DNA from: Pyrus communis
Taxonomy: Eukaryota; Streptophyta; Magnoliopsida; Rosales; Rosaceae
DNA: 64,000 nucleotides
NCBI RefSeq assembly: GCF_963583255.1
Contig: NC_084819.1
Location: 14,009,259-14,073,258, forward strand
Direction: 5' to 3'
The notes under the pieces are model-generated. The model worked only from the letters and a program-made list of their open reading frames with translations, made no database searches and had not been told where the DNA came from. How positions within the stretch are numbered: position 1 is the first letter of the stretch; every line of letters begins with the position of its first letter. A program made the position numbers and the translations under genes. Below, piece by piece: positions 11,156-22,399 of the stretch.

Positions 11156-14100
11156 ATGGACTGCAATGAAGGGGTAAGAGGAGGCTCGACGAAAACGGAG
11201 GAGCGGGGAGAAGCTCTGGTGTATATGTGGGGATATCTTCCCGGAGTATCGTCGGAGAAGTCTCCGACACTGTCTCTGACGCCTGTGCAGTTCCCGAATC
11301 GGATGGACGGTGGGGATTCGTGGAAGGACGTCTGCGGCGGCGGTTGCGGATTCGCCATGGCCATCTCAGGTTTGGTTCTCCAATTCTCAATCTTTAAACA
11401 AGTGATTAATGCTTAATTACATGTTCAGTTTGTAAATCCTTTTTTTCAATTTGCTTGGATGATGATTCTGATTAGAGTGTGGGAAGTTGATGACGTGGGG
11501 GTCGACGGACGACGAGGGGCAGAGCTACGTCGTTTCAGGGAAGCACGGGGTAATGCAGCGATCTTCTAATTGCTGAAATGTTTTTAGAATTCGAATTGTT
11601 TGGAACTAATTTTTGCATCTTTGTTTTGGATTTTTGTTTATGTTGCTGCACGTTTGTTAAGGAGACGCCGGAGCCTTATCGTCTCCCAAATGAGGCTTCA
11701 ATACTCAAGGCTGCTGCCGGTTGGGCCCATTGCGTTTCTGTTACGGGTAGGTTTTTGCTCCGATTTCTGGTGACCGTTTGGATTGTGAAAATGATGGAAT
11801 GAATATTCATAATTCAGTACTTAAATTTGTGTTTGAAATGAAATGAGTTACGTGTAAATTGGTTAGTTGACTGATGTGTGGATTACTAGTGTTTCTTAGT
11901 ACTAGTTGCATTTAGGAAACACGTGTGAAACACCACGGTAATTCTTCGATTTGAGTTTGATAACATGAAAAATTATGGATAATCAAGGGCCCGTATGATA
12001 ACTATTTCGTTTTTAATTTTTAGTCCATTTTTTGCACGTGAGATATGGAGAAAGTTTAGGGAGAAAGGAGAGATGAAGAAGGGTGGTGAGAGGGAGGGGA
12101 AGAAATAAAGAATAAATGAAAACAAAATTTGTATAGTGAAAACAACTTAAAATAAACTTTGGTATTTAGTTTTCAATTTGTATTCCTTTTCTTGTACATT
12201 TTTTCTATGTCTCTCACACTGTACTTCCTCCTCTCCTCTACATCATTCATTTCTCTCATGTATTTCCCCTCTATATCTACAAGAAAAACGAAAACTACAA
12301 AAGCTAAAATCAAAATGGTTATCAAACGGTTCCCCTTGTTTAGGAGCAGAATGTGAACTAATTGTGGTTATTGGCCAATGTACATGCTACAGAGAATGGT
12401 GAATTATACACTTGGGGTTGGAAAGAGTGTGTCCCCTCTGGGAATCTTATCGGTGATCTGGGTATGGTGGGACGCCTTCAAAGGGATACTACCGGGAACC
12501 AAAGTTCATTACTAGTTGAACAAGGTATTTCTGTAACCTGGGTATATCTGGAGAAACATGCACCTTCTAAATTGTACTAGATCAATGTGATTAAGACCTT
12601 ATTATTTAATACAGTAAACTCGGTGCCTCAAGGCTTCAATCTGACTAGTGGGACAGTATCTAATCTTGACAGCAAAAGGGCCGGAGAGGACATTACAAAG
12701 CGAAGGAAGATTTCGTCAGCTAAACCTGAATCTGAAAGCTCAACAGGTAGTGAAGAATTCTTCACTCCCTCTCCTTGTCTTGTAACTCTGGGTCCTGGAG
12801 TGAGAATCACTACTGTTGCAGCTGGCGGACGCCACACTTTAGCATTAACAGGTAATAAGGCTTCAGGTTTATATTTAAGACTCTCAGGGCAGTTGCTTTT
12901 CTTTGTGGTCACACCATATAGTTTTGTAGGTTTGTAGGATGTACGAAGCTATGGAAGATTTTTGATGTAACGCAAGACTCCTGATGCATCATAATTTTAA
13001 CCGAAGTTTCAGATATGGGACAGGTGTGGGGTTGGGGCTATGGAGGTGAAGGACAGCTAGGTTTGGGTACCAGGGTAAAGATGGTTTCTTCTCCTCATGT
13101 CATACCCTGTATTGAGCCATCTACTTCTGGGAAGGATGGGTCTTCTGTGGTATCTCAAGGTTCAAAAGTTCCTGGAAGTTGTGTGAAGGAGATTGCTTGT
13201 GGAGGCCGGCACAGTGCGGTAATAACAGGTCAGCATTTAAGGGATCGTATAGAGCTTGTAACCAGAGAATGAAGAGCTGGTTAATAGACTGCGTCTGTAG
13301 GTTGTATGCGTTGATATAATCCTACTTATTTGCTTCCCATCCTTAATTACCTTTGGATCCATGCAAAATGCCGGATTGGTCTTGGTTGTTCTATGGGTCC
13401 TGTTAATTTGACGAAGACGTCCACTTTTGTGTGACCAGTTCATTTTGTAGTCACTTCTTTACCTTTAGAAATGATCTTTAATTTACAGATGCTGGAGCAC
13501 TGCTTACGTTTGGCTGGGGGCTCTATGGACAGGTGAGCTTGCTATGCTAGTCAAGGTCTAATGCTATGTTGTCTTGCACTGAGTAAATTGTTTGCTCTCC
13601 TTACACACTGTTATAATTAGGAGCTCTACTGATTACATTTTCAATTGAATCACATTTGCTTTTCTTCATTCTTGTTATTTATCTGTGGCATTTCTTTTCT
13701 TTTCTTGTTTTGATCCAGTGTGGGCAAGGGAATACAAATGATCAGCTAAGACCAAGTTATCTGAATTCATTATCCGGTACTAAAGTGAAAAACATCGCTG
13801 CCGGACTATGGCATACTCTATGTATATCTGATGATGGTCGTGTACATGCTTTTGGTGGGAATCAGTTTGGACAGTTGGGAACAGGTGGCGACGAGGCTGA
13901 GGTAAGCTCAACACTCTCTCCGTCTAGGTTCTTTTTTCAGCTTTCTGATCTTAACTTGGCCCATCTTCTTGCTGTATGCATGCGTTTTATTTCCTCATAT
14001 AAATTAACTAAATCATATACTTGTTGCTTCAGACTCTACCTAAGATATTGGATTTTCCGGGTTTGGGAAGCAAGCATGCAAAAGTAGCCTCCTGTGGCGC

Positions 14101-14490
14101 CCGACATAGTGTCATTCTAACAGGTAAGCAAATGAAGCTGAAAAGTGTTGATACTCGCACTAATCACTGATTATTCTCAAATCTTTTAATTTGATCGTTC
14201 CCTTTGTTATTTTGGCTGCAGAAGACGGCCAGTTATTTAGTTGGGGGTGGAATAAGTATGGCCAGGTATACTAATTAACATGATCAAAATCTTTGAGCCA
14301 CAAACGTATATTCTTGAACGATCTTTTTTAACTTTTAACGAGCTTTTCCATTCCCGGTTGTATGTAGCTTGGCCTGGGCGATTCCGTGGATAGGAACACT
14401 CCTTCTCAAGTTTCTATAGAAGGTTGCCTACCGAAAAATATTGCATGTGGCTGGTGGCATACGCTACTTCTAGCCGAAAGACCCATTTGA
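11156..14490 (+). CDS. RCC1-repeat (UVR8-like) beta-propeller protein
   Basis: Eleven exons: 11156-11369, 11476-11549, 11662-11746, 12393-12524, 12615-12851, 13013-13228, 13489-13532, 13719-13901, 14033-14123, 14222-14265 and 14368-14490. All borders are GT-AG and the frame is unbroken, giving 480 residues. Blade signatures appear in order: GGGCGFAMAIS, AAAGWAHCVSVT, AAGGRHTLALT, ACGGRHSAVIT, AAGLWHTLCIS, ASCGARHSVILT and ACGWWHTLLLAE. With the matching WGWG..GQLG strands this makes a seven-bladed propeller. A charged insert at about 170-220 breaks one blade and holds a bipartite nuclear signal (KR at 189-190, KRRK at 197-200). Plant members of this family act as regulators; RCC1 itself is a Ran exchange factor and UVR8 a UV-B receptor. 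I do not see the UVR8 tryptophan set, so no photoreceptor role is claimed. It converges on the bHLH gene, with stops 361 bp apart. Confidence 0.93.
11987..12335. mobile_element. MITE in intron 3 of the RCC1-family gene
   Basis: Left end GGGCCCGTATGATAACTATT and the reverse complement of the right end, GGGGAACCGTTTGATAACCA, match over about 30 bp through ATTT.G.TTTTA. The element is 349 bp, has purine-rich and pyrimidine-rich halves that mirror each other, and makes up more than half of the 646-bp intron. The GTTTGATAACCATTT-type end is common in hAT-like MITEs; no target duplication was resolved. Confidence 0.65.
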
Positions 14491-14851
14491 GTTGGGGCCA
14501 ATCGATGATGATGATAGAAAAGGAATGACTTGTTAGGATGACCAACTTCACTAGCCTGTGTTATTAGCCGAAAGACCCACTTGTATCGGTTGTACATTAT
14601 TTCTATGCGCACATTCGCGGAGCCGTACGGCCATGTGTTCCATTCTTTCTAGTGATGCCGGTTTTCATCAAAATGCATAGAAATCTTAATTTGTACACAG
14701 ACAATTAAGTACTTGTACTGATAATTTACAGTCTTCTGATGAGGATTGATGGTGATGTCTCCTAGGTATCGTCATCGTCATCTGGTTTCGAGGTTTCGAA
14801 GCCACAATATTCGACGACTTACCCGTTTTCTTGGATGCAAATGGAGGCGCA

Positions 14852-17800
14852 TCATATCCTGCTTGATATTGAACTTCTTCTGCGTTGCAGAAGATGCAGC
14901 AGTGGCCAAAACACATCCATTCTGTGAAACCCCAGTGGAGCCTGGGCATATTCAAACCAACATAACATTTAGAACAGCGACAATTACGGCCTTCTTTCAA
15001 CTAAATTACGATTTTCGTCTTCCTAGTTTCCGAACAATTGTTGGTCTATGTAGTTTCCTCTTTCGCATTTGGTATCTGTAGTTACTAATTGCAACAATTC
15101 AAGGACAAAATTCCACAACTCTTTCAACACGATTAGCACGTCATAGACAAATGTGAGAGTAAATAGGGTGTTTTACACGAGTAAATCACCCCGCATTTAC
15201 CCGAAACGTGCTATTTTCGTTGAAAATTTGATTGAGTAATTGTTCTTAAATTGCAACTAGTAAACCATGTTCTTAAAACTGCGAAAACTGAAACTACATG
15301 GACCAAAGTGGAACTTCACCGAAACTATATGATACGACCAAAACCATACTTCGGCCTTTTTGCTATATGGAATTATTGTAGAGACAGTATACCTCAACAA
15401 CAAAGTGTGCCCACATGTTGCTTAAGCGAGTTTCCATGACACCCTTCAAGATAGTCAGTTCCAACCGTCGGATAGCTTGGGCTATGTCTAAGAAAAGTCC
15501 ATGTTCATCACATAGCATCTGCAGTAGTTATAGAAGATTTGGATGAAATGTTTCTGCTATGAAGCTTTGCGTTCAGAAAATTAACAAAGACGAGGACACG
15601 CAACAGACCTCTATGAGAATGTGTCCCGAGTGTTCAAGATCTTCTACCACAATGGGGCAAATCTGGTGTTCGCTTCCAACTTCAAAAGCCCTGCTTGTCC
15701 CATTTTCACAGCCACTTGTGGCTTCGCTCATGGTATTGGAACGAGGTGCCTGAAAAAGCATCAAGGATTTGGTTAGAAACTTGTGATTGGTGCGTTTGTC
15801 TTCAACATCAACGCCACCAGCTGGATTTGGAACTATAAAATGGCTTTGCGGATTAAAAAGCTTATACAAGTCCAGGATATTGTTACATAAGTGTTTTTTG
15901 TCTAAGAGAGTCATCGTGCTTGTGGTGGCAGCTATTCATTGATATATTCATTCTAATTATTTCATGCAAAGAGGTCAAGTTGTTCCAAAATTTCTAATTT
16001 ATGGATGCTTTTGTTCTTCAACCTAAAAAGTAGATCGAAAACTGTCCAGAAAATCAGATGGCAATTAACAGAAGCTCTGCAGCACAAGGGAGCGTTACTT
16101 GAAATAAACGTTGCATACCTCTTGCTGTGTGTAGCACTTCAGTTTTTCAGCTTGGTCGGTCATGTTTCTTAAAAACTGCATGTGTTTTATGGTTCGGTCT
16201 AAAAGGCCGTCAATGCTGCACTGAATTCACCGCATACAAAGCACATTAAGCTAGAGAAAAATAATCAATTCTGTATAGCCTACAACAAATACAAAAAGGA
16301 TATTCACCTTGGCACCATTTGGGACAAGTTCCCGCAGCTCCTTGACACGATCCTGAATCAGTTGTCTATCTCTTGGTCTTAGCTTTGGGCTATTGCCAAT
16401 CTTGGTCTTCCTTGCAGTGCCACCGGATAACTTTTGTTCCCTTTTAGGCTTCACAGATTTGTACCCTTTCCCCTGCTGCTCTTCATCAACCAAAGTGCTC
16501 ATCATGTCTGTGAAAGAAGCTGGTGTAGCACCCCTGGCAAGTAAAGAAGATGACTGGTTCCATGTCACCGAACCACTTTCTATTGGGGCACACGCTTCAA
16601 ATTTCAATTGTTTAAAAGAAGCAGGAAATTGACTTGAAGAGGTAATAGATGATTTAATATTGTCTGATCGGCTAGACGAGGTTTCATCTTTGGCTACAAA
16701 CGCTTTCACGAGGTTCTCAGCATCACTTCCTTTGGAAAACCATGATGGCTCAATAGAGCTAGCCAGATCTTTCTGCAAACTAGAGCTGCTACACGTATCA
16801 TCAATGCCAATGGATGGATCCCATAAATTTTCATCAGTCTGCCTCTGCGAAAGTGTTCCAAGTGCTTTGTGTAGTTCACAATTTTCAGGAAAGCTAAAGA
16901 AATTATTCACCATGCTGTAACTTGTATCTTTAGCATTAACGTCTTCGAACAGTTCAGCTACACCTCCAACAGGGTAAGAAGTGAAATCGCTCATGGATTC
17001 TCCAAACACTTCCAAATTGTAACCACCAAATTGAGAATAGGCTAGGAGTTCTTCCTCCAGACAAGACAACCCAAACATCTGACTTTCCATCATACCCAGC
17101 AAGCTGGTATCTATCGACTGACTGAGTGGACTTGATTCTCCACTGTGATAAATTGGTGGAACACCAGTCACACTTTCGTCTCTACTCTTTAGAACTTCTG
17201 GGTGATCTGTTCCGGTCTCTAGAAGTGAATCTTCAGCAGTTGGCAACAAGTGCCCCAATGTCGACAATAGGTTATTATATCTGATGTTATCAACATCTTC
17301 TGACTTTTCAACTTTCAGTGGGTTAATGGTAACACCTGATGGCTCAAATGTGGTCTCCATTAAATTTGATGATTGTGACCATGACGATTGAGCTTGACTG
17401 TAAGGTACAATTTTCCCCATACCATTGTGAATGTCATTGAATCTATCTTTCACAAAAGCAACCACTGTTGGATCTTCAGCAACCTGAAATCTTGATAAAA
17501 AGAGAAAGGGATAAATAAGAAGAATACAAATCGATGTACATGGGACACAGACAGAGAATTCAGACCGAGAAGCACATGCTCCCTAAGATCCGGAAAGGGG
17601 AAAGGACATAAACTTGTAAGCTATAAGCTACGACACTATAATGACAAGGGTTACATGACATAAATTGCTTATCTAGAATGAGTTCAGAATGAGCACGAAC
17701 CGTCTCCAAGGAGCCAAGTTGCAAAACTCCATATGGAAGCACAGGTACAAGTAAAATTGTCTGAATGAGAAATCAAATATGTACTCAGATTTCCATCCAT

Positions 17801-19118
17801 CACAAACATGCGAAACTTGAGGAATTAAAGTCACAAGTGTGGGCTAGTATGTGCTGACAAACTAGTTACCTTGATACCCGATGAAAACTGAAGAATCCAT
17901 TCATCTGGACACTGAGAAAATATATTCTTATTTAGATATACTGTTCACTACTAGAAGAAATTTTACCAACTGTATACAAAGATCGCTAAGAATTTACATC
18001 AGCATGTTAGAATAAGATTTACCTCAGGAACTAACTTAGAGCCAGACTCTCTGGTGCACAGATTGTTAAGGAATACCCAGCTATAGTTTCCTGTACATGC
18101 CACCTCACCAACAACCCTGAGAAATTATTCAAATCCACAGTGAACCATTTTTCATTCCCTACGATTTTGAGAAACTTAAAATTAAACACCTTGTGCGGCT
18201 TGCTGATATCTTTCAAGAACAAAACATTTGCAAATAGCACCGGTTTTTATAAGTAGCGGTCATTAATGTGTGTAAAGAAAGAGTTTACGCAAACGACAAC
18301 TGTAAGACAAATGGAAATTTTGCACCTCCGCCGAAATTTCTTTGGTTACTTATATATTGCATATATTTCTTGTAAAACACATGTACAGACTTTTTTGGAG
18401 AGTCAACAGAGGCACACAACAAGACTAGAGTCAAGAACAAGATTGTACCCTTTTCCAAATGTGTGCTGAAGATATGACATATCAGCCACTGCTAGTCCAA
18501 TTGGATATCCTGTAGATCCACCATCATGTATACTTGTTGCAAAACCTTTAAAAAGCATCTGATTTGCGTTGCTGAAATAAATATCATCCGATGCATGCTC
18601 AACAGCTTCTATTGGCTTTGGGTGATGACAGTACCCATCCTCCCACGACAAAATCCTTAGACAACAAGAAGACCAGTATCATAATGAAGATCGTCACTGG
18701 ATTTGATATAGGTGAGATACACATAAAACTCGGCACAGAAAGTCCATTAGGATGTCAATCCTAAATTCCTAATAACATACAAATATTGAAACCTCTCTAT
18801 GCATTTATAAATATGTTTCATATCTTAATGTGATTCGAATCAAACAGAATGCACATAGTGCACCAAGGAAGCAGCAAGATCATCATCAAAACTAAAATCG
18901 CAAAAGCATTTTGACTAACTAATTAATTACTTTCCAAATTCTAATGACGGATAAACAGATTAAAATTTTCTACTATAATTCATAGCGAAAACCGGATAAA
19001 AGAAGAGAAAAGAAGCTTACAAATCACTCTGGTGCTTGAGCTTCCAAAACACAGCATAATTCCAAGGCGAATTGCTGCACAGGTTCTTCAGCAACTGCCT
19101 CAGAGCAGTAGTCCCCAT
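14852..19118 (-). CDS. Atypical bHLH transcription factor, LHW/EMB1444/bHLH155 clade
   Basis: Ten exons, from the 5' end: 19118-19021, 18655-18449, 18116-18023, 17911-17870, 17760-17701, 17483-16308, 16220-16119, 15749-15609, 15518-15393 and 14941-14852. They join in frame with GT-AG borders to 711 residues. Residues 1-185 form the bHLH-MYC N-terminal (GAF-like) domain: NSPWNYAVFWKLKH, ILSWEDGYC, GEVACTGNYSWVF, ILLVPVLPYGVLQLGSLE. A long Ser-rich linker follows. The bHLH spans about 534-590 (KLRPRDRQLIQDRVKELREL, then CSIDGLLDRTIKHMQFLR). An ACT-like C-terminal domain (LFLDIAQAIRRLELTILKG, HRMDVFWPLLHLL) follows. The basic region lacks the His-Glu-Arg triad for E-box contact, as in LHW, which acts as a heterodimer partner in vascular patterning. 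Which paralogue this is I cannot decide. Confidence 0.93.
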
Positions 19119-19220
19119 TATCTTCTCAACGTCCTCAAAAGTCTCTCAAATACAACAACTAGTAACAAAATCAATCAATCACTTCTAGAAAAAGCACGCA
19201 AAAACAAACAAACACCTTAT

Positions 19221-19310
19221 CTAGCTGCCCCGATACGAAGCCCGACCCGCCTGTTTAATCCGCAATCCAGCTCTTCGTTTAATCGGTGGACCGGTCGAAA
19301 ACAATTCCAT
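19221..19310 (-). CDS. uORF3 in the bHLH leader, 29 codons
   Basis: A 29-residue, Arg/Lys-rich frame (starting MELFSTGPPIKRRAG) ends 102 bp before the main AUG at 19118. It begins 31 bp after uORF2 ends and lies in a different frame from the main ORF. Three uORFs upstream of one transcription factor suggest strong translational control. Either uORF2 or uORF3 may be the conserved peptide known in this clade. Confidence 0.55.
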   Translation of the reverse strand: MELFSTGPPIKRRAGLRIKQAGRASYRGS

Positions 19311-19341
19311 CACTAAACACTAACCCGCTCTCTCTCAGCTA

Positions 19342-19434
19342 CTAACCAGCGTAATCAAAAAGCACTTTAACAAATCGAGAATCGATAAGAAGCTCAGCCT
19401 CTACTCGTTCGACCGATTCAAATAAGCAGTTCAT
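19342..19434 (-). CDS. uORF2 in the bHLH leader, 30 codons
   Basis: A 30-residue frame starting MNCLFESVERVEAELL and ending in VKVLFDYAG, closed by a double UAG. It is balanced in composition and looks like a selected peptide rather than random leader. From memory, Arabidopsis bHLH155-clade transcripts carry a conserved-peptide uORF (the CPuORF7-9 group), so a regulatory uORF is expected here. I could not compare the peptides. Confidence 0.55.
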   Translation of the reverse strand: MNCLFESVERVEAELLIDSRFVKVLFDYAG

Positions 19435-19467
19435 AACTCTGTTTCGATTAATTCGAACCAAAAATCG

Positions 19468-19556
19468 CTGCCACACACACAAACAAACACAAAATTCTTA
19501 GGATCCTTACATGAAAATTCGATCAGCTACTGCAAGAAAACTGAGAAAGCAGTTAC
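19468..19556 (-). other. Probable 5' UTR intron of the bHLH gene
   Basis: On the minus strand the donor GTAACT follows CTAGAG at 19557, and GTGTGGCAG ends at 19468, giving an 89-bp T-rich intron. Splicing it joins leader exon 1 (holding uORF1) to leader exon 2 (holding uORF2 and uORF3). The call rests on splice signals only. Confidence 0.45.
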
Positions 19557-19558
19557 CT

Positions 19559-19603
19559 CTAGAAACGAAGACGTTTATCGAGTTCGTATTCGGTGGCCTC
19601 CAT
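19559..19603 (-). CDS. uORF1 in the bHLH leader, 14 codons
   Basis: The first AUG of the presumed leader encodes 14 residues (starting MEATEYELD) and stops at UAG two bases before the inferred 5' UTR intron. Short AUG-initiated frames of this size usually lower downstream initiation, but I have no evidence for a conserved peptide. Confidence 0.4.
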   Translation of the reverse strand: MEATEYELDKRLRF

Positions 19604-19832
19604 TTCTCTCTGTGTATTCAGTGTTTGGTTGGGCCTTCTTCTTCTTTGTCGCGCCCCCGAAGTGCAGAAGCTCCGTATGTCCAAACGCAACACAAACTAA
19701 ACAACAACGGCTTGTATGCTATTCTTATACAATATGTCGCCGCCGGTGACCGGTCACGGATTTTTTTTTTTTTTTTTATTATGGCGGATTTCAAACTTGT
19801 CCAAAGTCGGATTCTATAACTAGATTAGAGAA

Positions 19833-19992
19833 GAGATTTTTCACCGTCACACGAAATAGTAAATTATGTGTTCTTATATAAATGATGTATTATATGTGTT
19901 AAAAGGTAAATAATTTAAAAATTAAAATTTTTCATCATTTGCATAAAAACACTCAATGTATTATCCGTGTTCTCGTCACAACTAAAAATTTC
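19833..19992. mobile_element. MITE family A, copy 2 (inverted relative to copy 1)
   Basis: 160 bp from GAGATTTTTCACCGTCACAC to ACTAAAAATTTC. Its reverse complement matches 4782-4946 nearly end to end. The two ends are loosely complementary (GAGATTTTTCACCGTCAC against GAAATTTTTAGTTGTGAC), so the family has imperfect terminal inverted repeats. It lies about 200 bp upstream of the probable bHLH transcription start. Confidence 0.75.
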
Positions 19993-20126
19993 TTCATTTG
20001 GAGAGAGAGGGAGTGGGTGTGGGGACCCACAAATTTGTTTTTCTATGGGATGTGGGGGCCACTGTCTGGCTAGTCCTGTTAATGGTTATTAACGACTATG
20101 TGTTTTACGGGTCGTATTTCGTGATA

Positions 20127-20348
20127 GAATATGAATCATTTTCGGATCTTTTTGTGAGAGTTTGGGGAATTCTTTAATTATATTCGTTCATCACATATTG
20201 TGTAGTTATAAATTATTATAAATCTTTTCATTTAAAATTAAATATAAATAGTATTTGATGAAAAATGACTCATGATGTACGATGAACATATGTGATTGAA
20301 GGATCCTTGGGATCCTCACAAAGAGGATCCGGGAGAGGATCCTCATTC
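20127..20348. mobile_element. MITE family B, copy 1 (Mutator-like)
   Basis: 222 bp with imperfect inverted ends: GAATATGAATCATTTTCGG against GAATGAGGATCCTCTCCCGG, then GGATC..TTTTTGTGAG. It is flanked by TTCGTGATA (20118-20126) and TTCATGATA (20349-20357), an 8/9 match that fits a decayed 9-bp duplication. The family matches 51772-51992, which has the same length to within 1 bp. Confidence 0.8.
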
Positions 20349-20373
20349 TTCATGATATTGCACGGTAGTATAT

Positions 20374-20547
20374 TGAGTGTGATACTTATATACAGAAATC
20401 AGACAGTTTGAGTAGTTTGATTGAGTGTGTGAAAAAAACAAGTTGTCTGAGTTTGATACCTGTAATATTGCTGCTACTACACTAGTCTGACTTCAATGAC
20501 TGTGAGAGTCATACTGTAGAACATACTAAGTATAAGTATCACACTCA
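20374..20547. mobile_element. Small element with perfect 17-bp inverted ends
   Basis: TGAGTGTGATACTTATA at 20374-20390 is repeated exactly as its reverse complement at 20531-20547. The 174-bp unit has no coding content. It begins 17 bp after the target duplication of the neighbouring family-B MITE. Target duplication is unclear, so it may be a MITE or a simple inverted repeat. Confidence 0.65.
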
Positions 20548-21880
20548 TAGGTTCAATATATTAAACTCATGAATTCAATATATATATTGATATCAAACTC
20601 AAATCTTTCGGTCCACTATAGGAGTGATTTTTGTATGAGCTCAATATTGAGAGACTCGTGGAGTGTTCACAAGGGGTACTGCAAAACATGTACGAGGCCC
20701 TTCTAATGGAAAAATAAAATTCAACGAGGATTTGGTTCATCCTACGCTTACACATCATGGGCACCTTCTCACATTTTTCGACCTATTGTGGAAGGTCTAA
20801 CTTCAAAAGATAGGAGAATTCGAATTTTGGTACTAATGAATGGATATCTTACTTGATCAAATGGCCTAACTCATATATGCTATTAACTATATCACATAAA
20901 AAAAAATAAGCGGAGGCATACAGGAGGAATGGGTTAATCTGAGCCTGGTTTGGAATTGTGGAACGGTATTGAGGCTAGCCTTGAGGTTGGTCTCGATGGG
21001 GAGGAGAGAAAGGAGGAATGGTGACGCCTCCAAACTTGGTAAAACGCAGTTAGCCATTAACCTACTACAAGGCGACACGTTTGTGCGATTTAGAATATGC
21101 GACGCCTCCCACAATTATTAGTTTATTAATTAACTAAAGCAACTTGCAAGTGGAAGGCACGTAAGTTAAGCTAGATTAATTTACGAGATTTGGCATTTTA
21201 TGATAAACGTTGACATAAACATACTTATTAATAATCTTACATATACTGACAGACTTTGAGCATATATATATATATAGACACACACACACACGATAAGTAG
21301 TTCGAGTTTTCTAAAGTTTGTACCTTTTAATTGAAATATACACCTATTTGATATGTTGACCTTAATTACCTGAGATAAGCACACCAATAGATTGAAAGCA
21401 CCTATGTATGAAACCAAATTAAGTAGGGCAACTTCAATTATGCATACTTTTAAATAATAGGTTCGTGTTATTCACACACTCATATTCTTATTTTTCTCAA
21501 AAATCGAAATTAAAAGAGATGTATGAAAAGTAAAAATTGATGTACTGATAGCAGTACCCGATAATATTGAGAGGTTCTTAGGTGCCTTGGCATGCCAGTT
21601 GACTTAATTACATTAGGAATATGCTATTAATTATGTGGTTCTTTTATTTTAAATTTTGGTTAGAAAATACGGGTGTACAAGTGCAATATTAAGACAATGT
21701 GTTTTTCCTTTCTTTTTTCTCAGGAATATGAAAATCTTAACCTAACGGACCATTGCTCCATAGCTATCTATAACATCTGTCAGCAAACTTCTTTTTTTTT
21801 TTGGTATTTATCTTCTTTAGTATTTAATTATATAATTTATTGATCTTTTTACTCTTATTCATTTATTTTCCTTAATTTAT
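20548..21880. other. Intergenic, no gene seen
   Basis: AT-rich spacer. A short (TA)n/(CA)n microsatellite lies near 21260-21292. Short ORFs here have no recognisable similarity. Confidence 0.55.
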
Positions 21881-21939
21881 ATTGTTTGTACCATACTTCA
21901 CCACTCTCAAAACTACCAAGCATGGGTCAACTCCATACA

Positions 21940-22399
21940 TTCAAGGACCCACTGAAGAGTTCATGTGGAAGCACCCCTGCCGAAGCACACGAGTTCCTCT
22001 CCAATCAAGAGACCAATCACAACACAACACTTGTCAACATCAGAATAAAACTTCTAGAGTCCCACATCGACCGGGAGCGGAAGACTCTCCTCAACTATAA
22101 ACGGGGACCATTCTCCTACAATTAAATCCGGATGTCATTATTGTACTTAAACTTGTAAAACCGAATAATGATGATTATGCTTGAACTTATGTATTGTGTA
22201 AACTCTTCTCTATTAATGAGAACTCGATATACCCTGTGAATGCAGCTAAACTTAGGGTAATCTGTGTACATCTTGTGTTTGCTTCCTTGTCTCTATTTCT
22301 TTACATATTATCATCACTAAGTGATCGGAACAACCAAGTGAAGGTCACAAACTTGACATTTTACGTTGTTCTAAAGTCTCACTGATTTTGTGCATCAAC
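21940..22399 (+). mobile_element. Probable solo LTR or LTR fragment
   Basis: The stretch has a promoter-like order: AGTCCCACATCGACCGGGAG near 22058, CTATAAACGGGGACC near 22095, then an R/U5-like part with GTAATCTGTGTACATCTTGTG and a CA end at GTGCATCAACA (about 22400). Plant LTRs and TRIMs often look like this. The left boundary is a guess, and no second LTR, PBS or polypurine tract is seen. Confidence 0.4.

Noticed and set aside
14686..15000. A cysteine-rich 104-codon minus-strand ORF resembling a secreted peptide
   Set aside because: It overlaps the last exon of the bHLH gene in another frame; the in-frame reading HRMDVFWPLLHLLQ joins the upstream exons by correct splice sites.
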